This document shows, one piece after another, positions 7,129 through 11,901 of a stretch of 11,901 bases of DNA. Below the pieces are notes generated by a model. The model ran no database searches. It saw nothing but the letters and a program-made list of their open reading frames with translations, and was not told the DNA's origin. How positions within the stretch are numbered: the stretch's first letter is position 1; each line of letters begins with the position of its first letter. The position numbers were made by a program, and so were the translations under genes. Source of the DNA: Puniceicoccales bacterium (lineage in GTDB: Bacteria; Verrucomicrobiota; Verrucomicrobiia; Opitutales; JAIRKQ01); assembly GCA_031289835.1 (NCBI GenBank), contig JAITOW010000040.1:1-11901 (forward strand), read 5' to 3'.

Positions 7129-8388
7129 GTGCGATTATCCATTGGAGCGAAACTATTTTTTTTAGTGGTAGCCAGCTTCATATTTGTCGCTTTATTGGCA
7201 ATTTTCAGGTCGGAAAATTTTTTTAAAATATGCTCGAATGGTGAACAATTTGTCAAAATAAACGTACAAAATATAAAAAATATTGATGTTTTATGTTACA
7301 AAAGTGGAACCAATGTTTCTTTGTGCAACACGTTAAATGGCAGGTGGACGTGCAATTTCGACGGCATAGAAATTCCTGCGAATCAACATGCCATTACCGA
7401 ATTGCTATCCGTGCTTGAGTCACTGAAATTTTGTATCAATGAGTGCGGTGATTTCGACAATATAAACTTCGATTGGGAGGTGAGTTTGACCGATAATCTT
7501 GGTAATACTTCGAAGTTGAAAATTACAAAAACAAATGTTTATTTCAAAACTAAAGGTGTCACATTTTCCATTGAAAATGGAGGGATTGAGAAACGTTTAG
7601 CGAAAATTTATCCCGAATTATATTGCAAAAAACTGTTTGACGGGATCGATGCGGTGTTGCGTTTAAAATTCTCCGCAAAAGACTTCAGTCTCACTTTTGT
7701 AAAATCCGGGGATTTTTTCAAAATGACCGTTCCGATTGGTAGACCGGCAAATGAAAAATTTACCGATATACTACGCGATGTTTTCTCTTTGCACTGCAGC
7801 GCCGTTTCGAAGGCAAGGGGTTCGCAACATCCCCCGCTATTTACCTTGGAGCTCGATCGCGGCAAAGCAAGGGAGCTCGTTGAATTTTACGGAAAAAATT
7901 CCAAATTTTGCGCAAAAATAGCCGGGACAGTGTACAATTTTGACGAAAAGATGTCGAATATTGTGCATTCTCTTTACTCTAAGCTTGCAAATTTCCAGAT
8001 TTTTTCCGGCCTGCAGTGCACTTCCATCGACATTTTTAGTTTGCCCGACAACCGGCAAATTTCCCTGAAAAAATTGGAAAATAGTGAAAAATGGCAAAAA
8101 CTTTGTAGGTCCAATGGTAGCATGATTTTCGCGGATGCTGCCAATGACAAAATTCATTCGATTGAAGACAAAATTGCCGATTTTGGCCCTCCAATTAGGT
8201 TCGACGCCAAGGTCCGTGCTCCGTATGTGGGTAAACTGAGTTTGAAATCAAACATCGGTGAATTTAATTTTGACATTCTTAAAAATTCGGATGAGTACGT
8301 TTTCCTAAACTGCGAATCATCGCTGGCTTTTGCTGCGGACAAAGAATTTGTTGGGGTTCTATATTCATTGCTCGATGACGTACACTAA
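7129..8388 (+). CDS. DUF4340-like membrane-anchored protein
   Basis: The product is 419 residues with one N-terminal membrane segment (about 8-26) and a long hydrophilic remainder, presumably outside the cytoplasm. Two stretches have the repeat pattern usual in DUF4340: W73 followed by I-P-A-N-Q and L-L-S-V-L-E-S-L (about 73-101), and a second at about 177-225 with V-P-I-G-R-P-A-N-E and I-L-R-D-V-F-S-L. DUF4340 proteins commonly sit directly after GldG-like genes, as here. The overall sequence is divergent, and the family call rests on architecture, repeats and position. The start is GTG, 3 bases after the preceding TAA. It probably works with the GldG-like protein as the outer part of the exporter. 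The function is unknown. Confidence 0.72.
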   Translation: MRLSIGAKLFFLVVASFIFVALLAIFRSENFFKICSNGEQFVKINVQNIKNIDVLCYKSGTNVSLCNTLNGRWTCNFDGIEIPANQHAITELLSVLESLKFCINECGDFDNINFDWEVSLTDNLGNTSKLKITKTNVYFKTKGVTFSIENGGIEKRLAKIYPELYCKKLFDGIDAVLRLKFSAKDFSLTFVKSGDFFKMTVPIGRPANEKFTDILRDVFSLHCSAVSKARGSQHPPLFTLELDRGKARELVEFYGKNSKFCAKIAGTVYNFDEKMSNIVHSLYSKLANFQIFSGLQCTSIDIFSLPDNRQISLKKLENSEKWQKLCRSNGSMIFADAANDKIHSIEDKIADFGPPIRFDAKVRAPYVGKLSLKSNIGEFNFDILKNSDEYVFLNCESSLAFAADKEFVGVLYSLLDDVH

Positions 8389-8411
8389 ATCTGGAACAGT
8401 GTAGCATTTTT
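8381..8411 (+). terminator. Likely intrinsic terminator over the stop of the DUF4340-like gene
   Basis: TACACT (8381-8386) pairs with AGTGTA (8398-8403) around an 11-base loop, and five T residues follow at 8407-8411. GACG (8377-8380) and CGTC (8412-8415) could extend the structure beyond an internal loop. The TAA stop (8386-8388) lies at the stem-loop junction. The stem is short and GC-poor, so termination may be partial. A promoter starts 17 bases further on, which fits a transcription-unit boundary. Confidence 0.5.
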
Positions 8412-8427
8412 CGTCAATTTTTATTTG

Positions 8428-8457
8428 TTGACTGCAACTCCATTAATCTTTTACAAT
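8428..8457 (+). promoter_or_regulatory. nifJ: Sigma-70-type promoter for nifJ, possibly giving a leaderless mRNA
   Basis: TTGACT (8428-8433) and TACAAT (8452-8457) each match the consensus at five of six positions, with an 18-base spacer. Transcription would begin around 8464, almost at the ATG at 8465. The upstream ATG at 8456 lies across the -10 and would not be in that RNA. No Shine-Dalgarno sequence precedes either ATG, which fits leaderless initiation at 8465. Confidence 0.55.
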
Positions 8458-8464
8458 GTGGGGA

Positions 8465-9379
8465 ATGTTGGAGAAAAATTTTGAAATATTAGATGCCAAT
8501 GAGGCCGTTGCCGATGTCGCCTATCGGTTAAGTGAGGTTGTTGCGATTTATCCGATTACGCCGTCTTCACCGATGGCTGAGCATTGCGATGAATGGGCTT
8601 CCAAGAATCGGGAAAATTTGTTCGGAATAGTGCCGACCATAGAAGAGATGCAGTCCGAAGGTGGCGCCGCTGGAGCGATACACGGAGCGCTACTCGGCGG
8701 TACGTTGGCCACAACTTTTACCGCATCCCAGGGACTTTTGCTAATGATTCCAAACATGTATAAAATTGCGGGGGAACTATTGCCCTTTGCCATGCATGTT
8801 ACGGCGAGGAGTTTGGCTACGCACGGGCTGTCAATTTTCGGTGACCATTCCGATGTTATGGCTTGCAGGCAGACCGGTTTCGCAATGCTAGCATCGAATT
8901 CCGTGCAAGAGGCACATGATCTCGCCTGTATCGCCCATATCGCTACTCTGAAATCTAGGGTGCCATTCATGCACTTTTTCGATGGATTTCGTACTTCCCA
9001 CGAGATCAACACGCTAACCAAAATCGAAGACGAAACATTGCGTGCCATGATTGACGGGCAATCCATTTTGGAGCATCACCTGAGGGGCTTATCCCCCGAC
9101 GACCCATTTTTGTGTGGTACGGCGCAAAATCCCGACGTGTTCTTCCAAGGTCGTGAGCGTGCAAACGTTTTTTACGAAAACATAGCTCCCATCGTCGAAA
9201 GTTGCATGGAACAATTCAAAAATTTAACTGGGAGGGAGTATAAATTGTTCGAATACACCGGCGCTGCGGACGCTGAGCGTGTCACCGTAGCCATGGGGTC
9301 TTCGTGCGAGACTTTGGACGAAGTTGTGAAGCATCTAAACAATCACGGAGAAAAAGTTGGCCTCGTGAAGGTGGCCTAG
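8465..9379 (+). CDS. nifJ: nifJ N-terminal fragment: PFOR domain I and start of domain II
   Basis: About 304 residues are given from ATG 8465; ATG 8456 would add three. The start M-L-E-K-N-F-E-I-L-D-A-N-E-A-V matches the usual family N-terminus. It also puts Y-P-I-T-P-S-S (T32), the S-E-G-G glutamate (E65) and T-A-R-S (R115) one position from the Thr31, Glu64 and Arg114 pyruvate- and thiamine-site residues of the Desulfovibrio africanus enzyme. The S-I-F-G-D-H-S-D and P-F-M-H-F-F-D-G-F-R-T-S-H-E segments are also typical. The fragment holds the whole pyruvate-binding domain I but stops about 45 residues into domain II, before the R-L-Y-R-P-F segment. A natural multi-subunit split of this enzyme would not fall there, so this alone should be inactive. 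Confidence 0.85.
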   Translation: MLEKNFEILDANEAVADVAYRLSEVVAIYPITPSSPMAEHCDEWASKNRENLFGIVPTIEEMQSEGGAAGAIHGALLGGTLATTFTASQGLLLMIPNMYKIAGELLPFAMHVTARSLATHGLSIFGDHSDVMACRQTGFAMLASNSVQEAHDLACIAHIATLKSRVPFMHFFDGFRTSHEINTLTKIEDETLRAMIDGQSILEHHLRGLSPDDPFLCGTAQNPDVFFQGRERANVFYENIAPIVESCMEQFKNLTGREYKLFEYTGAADAERVTVAMGSSCETLDEVVKHLNNHGEKVGLVKVA

Positions 9380-9411
9380 ATTGACTGTTTTCCGTAGGGC
9401 ATTTTATAAAA

Positions 9412-11901
9412 ATGCTTCCAGGGTCCGTTCGGGCAATTGCCGTTCTGGATCGTACGAAGGAACCCGGTGCCGTGGGTGAGCCTTTATTTTTGGATGTTAT
9501 TTCCGCTCTTGAGCAAGATTCTCGCGCAGATATTAAGGTTATCGGCGGGAGGTATGGGCTTGGTTCAAAGGAGTTTTCACCGGCTATGGCGAAGGCCGTT
9601 TTCGATGAGCTGGCAAAGGCCAATCCAAAAAAGCATTTTACCGTTGGCATAGAGGATGATATTTCCAAGCTATCGTTGGAGTACGACCACGATTTTGAAC
9701 TCAAGCACGAAGGCCTATTTGAGGCCATGTTTTTCGGATTGGGGTCCGATGGAACCGTTGGAGCCAACAAGAATACGATTAAAATCATCGGCGCCGACAC
9801 CGACAATTATGCTCAGGCATATTTTGTCTACGATTCCAAAAAATCCGGCGCGATGACGGCTTCGCACCTGCGTTTTGGAAAAAAGCCGATCTGTGCACCA
9901 TATTTGATTGAACACGCCAACTTTGTAGCCTGCCACCAATTCGCATTTCTTTCAAAATTTGATATTTTAAAATATGCCAAGCGGGGTGCGGTTTTTCTGC
10001 TAAATTCGGTGTTCGATGCCGACTCAGTTTGGGATCATCTGCCGTTGGAAGCTCAGAAAGCTATCCTGGAAAAAGATATCAGCTTTTACGTCATTGATGC
10101 CTACGATGTTGCCCGCAAATGTGGCATGGGCGGGCGAATCAATACCATTATGCAGACGTGTTTTTTCGCGATTTCTGGCATTTTGCCGCAGGATGAGGCC
10201 ATCGCTAAGATAAAGAGTTCGATTCAAAAAACATATGGCAAAAAGGGGCAAGATGTTGTTAATCAAAATTTTGCCGCCGTTGATTCCACCCTGGCACACC
10301 TTGCGAAAGTCACGGATAAGCACGATTTAAATGGAATTCAAAGGTCTCTCGCCGTCAGCGGCACGGCTCCTAAGTTTGTTCAAGACGTAATTGCGAAAAT
10401 GCTGGTAAACGAGGGCGATGATCTGCCTGTTAGCGCGTTTCCACTTGACGGTGTCTGGCCATCCGCCACTTCGCAGTATGAAAAGCGTAACATTGCTCGG
10501 GAAGTTCCGGTTTGGTCTCCGGATGTCTGCATTCAGTGCAACAAGTGCGTGTCGATATGCCCCCATGCTGCCATTCGCTCGAAGTATTACGAACAAAGCA
10601 AATTGGCTGGGGCAAACGAGGGCTTTAAGAGTGCGGATTTCCGTTCGAGAGATATTTCCGGTGCGAAGTTCACCGTTCAAGTGTCTCCCGAAGATTGTAC
10701 GGGCTGCGGGCTGTGCACGGAGGTTTGTCCGGCTAAAAACAAGCGGGAACCGGGCCTTAAAGCTCTAAATTTAAAGCCAATTGGTGAGGTATTTGAGCAT
10801 GAAAAGAAGAATTATGAATTTTTCCACGACATTGCCTATCCCGATGTTTGTGAGCTCGGTACTGATCTAAAATCCATACAATTTAGGCGACCGCTGTTCG
10901 AATTTTCGGGGGCATGTGCCGGCTGTGGAGAGACACCCTATGTGAAGTTGTTGACGCAGCTCTTCGGTGATCGTGCGATTATCGCAAATGCGACGGGTTG
11001 TTCGTCAATCTACGGAGGGAATCTTCCAACGACGCCCTATTGCCAAGATTCCGATGGCCGCGGACCAGCCTGGGCGAATTCTCTGTTCGAGGATAACGCC
11101 GAATTCGGGCTAGGCTTGTATTTGTCGATAGACAAGCGAAGGGAAATCGCCATTGATCTACTGCACAAGCAAGCATCCATCATAGGCGACGACCTGGTCA
11201 ATGCGATTTTGTCCTCAAAGTGCGATTTCGACGGCGAAATAAAGCTTCAACGGGAGAGGATTGCTGCGCTGAAAAGCAAATTAGCCAATGCTAGGAGCGA
11301 GGAAGCGAAAATTCTCTGCGGCTTGGCCGATTTTTTGGTGCACAAAAGTTTATGGATCGTTGGCGGTGATGGCTGGGCGTATGATATTGGGTACGGCGGC
11401 TTAGACCATGTTTTGGCGAGCGGACACAATGTGAACGTGCTCGTGCTCGACACGGAAGTTTACTCGAACACCGGTGGTCAGCAGTCGAAATCGACCCCAA
11501 TTGGTGCGGTGGCAAAGTTTGCAGCGCGTGGAAAATCTCAGCCGAAAAAGGATCTTGCCATGTTGGCTATTAGCTATGGTAATATTTATGTCGCCAAAAT
11601 TGCGCTCGGAGCGAAGGATAGCCAAACTGTACAAGCATTTCGTGAGGCTGAGTCATATGCCGGGCCATCGCTCATTCTGGCCTATTCGCCTTGCGTGGCA
11701 CATGGGTATAATTTGAGAAATGGACTTGATCAGCAAAAGAAAGCCGTTGCTAGCGGTTACTGGCCGTTGTATCGCTTTGATCCGCGCAAAAAGTCCACGG
11801 ACACTCCTCCGTTTACCTTGGATTCGAGTGATCCGGAGATCAGTCTGATCGATTACATGTCGGGGGAAACGCGGTTCAAGATGCTTATGGACAAGGACCC
11901 T
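9412..11901 (+). CDS. nifJ: nifJ C-terminal fragment: PFOR domains II-VI, runs off the window
   Basis: The frame is open for 830 codons from ATG 9412 to the window end. Homology in this frame actually begins at about 9388, just after the TGA. It contains L-D-R-T-K-E-P-G (9445-9468), G-R-Y-G-L-G-S-K-E-F and G-S-D-G-T-V-G-A-N-K-N. Two 4Fe-4S motifs follow, C-x2-C-x2-C-x3-C-P (10528-10563 and 10696-10731). The proximal-cluster cysteines are C-A-G-C (10915-10926), G-C-S-S (Cys at 10999) and S-P-C (Cys at 11692). The 25- and 231-residue spacings equal those of Cys815, Cys840 and Cys1071 in the D. africanus enzyme. The thiamine-diphosphate motif G-D-G-W-A-Y-D-I-G-Y-G-G begins at 11365, and S-N-T-G-G-Q follows. 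No key residue is missing. Whether it is translated is unknown; only a weak AGGG (9396-9399) precedes the ATG. Confidence 0.85.
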   Translation, partial: MLPGSVRAIAVLDRTKEPGAVGEPLFLDVISALEQDSRADIKVIGGRYGLGSKEFSPAMAKAVFDELAKANPKKHFTVGIEDDISKLSLEYDHDFELKHEGLFEAMFFGLGSDGTVGANKNTIKIIGADTDNYAQAYFVYDSKKSGAMTASHLRFGKKPICAPYLIEHANFVACHQFAFLSKFDILKYAKRGAVFLLNSVFDADSVWDHLPLEAQKAILEKDISFYVIDAYDVARKCGMGGRINTIMQTCFFAISGILPQDEAIAKIKSSIQKTYGKKGQDVVNQNFAAVDSTLAHLAKVTDKHDLNGIQRSLAVSGTAPKFVQDVIAKMLVNEGDDLPVSAFPLDGVWPSATSQYEKRNIAREVPVWSPDVCIQCNKCVSICPHAAIRSKYYEQSKLAGANEGFKSADFRSRDISGAKFTVQVSPEDCTGCGLCTEVCPAKNKREPGLKALNLKPIGEVFEHEKKNYEFFHDIAYPDVCELGTDLKSIQFRRPLFEFSGACAGCGETPYVKLLTQLFGDRAIIANATGCSSIYGGNLPTTPYCQDSDGRGPAWANSLFEDNAEFGLGLYLSIDKRREIAIDLLHKQASIIGDDLVNAILSSKCDFDGEIKLQRERIAALKSKLANARSEEAKILCGLADFLVHKSLWIVGGDGWAYDIGYGGLDHVLASGHNVNVLVLDTEVYSNTGGQQSKSTPIGAVAKFAARGKSQPKKDLAMLAISYGNIYVAKIALGAKDSQTVQAFREAESYAGPSLILAYSPCVAHGYNLRNGLDQQKKAVASGYWPLYRFDPRKKSTDTPPFTLDSSDPEISLIDYMSGETRFKMLMDKDP

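Larger units (their letters stand above)
8456..11901 (+). pseudogene. nifJ: Pyruvate:ferredoxin (flavodoxin) oxidoreductase, interrupted reading frame
   Basis: Together the two halves match the one-chain enzyme that oxidises pyruvate and CoA to acetyl-CoA and CO2 and reduces ferredoxin or flavodoxin. The gene is also cut by the window end. At about codon 306 the frame changes. The N-terminal part ends at TAG 9377-9379, while homologous sequence continues in another frame that itself has TGA at 9382-9384. Adding one base after GTG 9371-9373 gives V-x-L-D-stop-L-F-S-V, against a family V-R-L-Y-R-P-F-S-V. So the missing base and the TGA are separate defects. A single frameshift cannot restore the protein, because the TAG comes before the TGA is passed. 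The rest is open and well conserved, so decay is recent, or the pieces act separately, or this short stretch is misassembled. Confidence 0.7.

Noticed and set aside
9360..9420. Programmed frameshift or selenocysteine-type recoding of TGA in nifJ
   Set aside because: No single slip bypasses both TAG 9377 and TGA 9382. No slippery heptamer precedes them, and the family has arginine, not selenocysteine, at the TGA position.
9360..9420. Insertion sequence or intron splitting nifJ
   Set aside because: The two homologous parts abut with about one base missing; there is no inserted DNA or target duplication.
9282..9806. Minus-strand open frame of 174 residues across the nifJ break
   Set aside because: It overlaps conserved PFOR sequence on both sides of the lesion and has no recognisable content. 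It is not an insertion causing the break.
1..11901. CRISPR array, tRNA, rRNA, phage or toxin-antitoxin genes
   Set aside because: No regularly spaced repeats, cloverleaf-like segments, integrase or transposase motifs were seen on either strand.

Overview
The window looks like the chromosome of a bacterium with mid-range GC. No plasmid, phage or insertion-sequence genes are visible. Every gene that can be recognised lies on the + strand. TGA is used as a normal stop (dnaE and the ABC permease both end with it). The combination of a bacterial DnaE, a Gld-type ABC export block with a GldG-like protein and a DUF4340-like protein, and a one-chain pyruvate:ferredoxin oxidoreductase points to an anaerobic or fermentative lineage. 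The gene set would suit Verrucomicrobiota or the wider Planctomycetota-Verrucomicrobiota-Chlamydiota or Bacteroidota groups, but I cannot place it securely from sequence alone.

Layout. Bases 1-101 are the last 32 codons of an unrecognised gene, closed by a strong intrinsic terminator (133-158). Bases 159-433 form a structured, otherwise gene-poor leader. It holds an operator-like inverted repeat, a possible promoter, a small hairpin, a terminator-like (possibly pseudoknotted) hairpin and a short ORF that runs into dnaE. dnaE (434-4003) encodes the replicative DNA polymerase III alpha subunit. It overlaps by 8 bases a four-gene block: ABC ATPase (3996-4946), ABC-2 permease (4960-5721), GldG-like auxiliary protein (5728-7125) and a DUF4340-like membrane-anchored protein (7129-8388). 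These five genes are packed tightly enough to be one transcription unit, which seems to end at a hairpin plus T-run over the last stop codon (8381-8411). A good sigma-70-type promoter (8428-8457) then drives nifJ, which runs off the window end.

The ATPase and permease should form one exporter, with the GldG-like and DUF4340-like proteins as its extracytoplasmic partners. The substrate is unknown, and gliding motility should not be assumed from the Gld name.

The main surprise is nifJ. Its reading frame is broken about 300 codons in by one missing base plus a separate in-frame TGA, both inside the conserved R-L-Y-R-P-F segment. About 830 downstream codons remain open, with every iron-sulfur cysteine and thiamine-diphosphate motif intact. 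This looks like a recent pseudogene, an unusual two-piece enzyme, or a locally bad stretch of assembly. I found no clear sign of a wholly new biological system.
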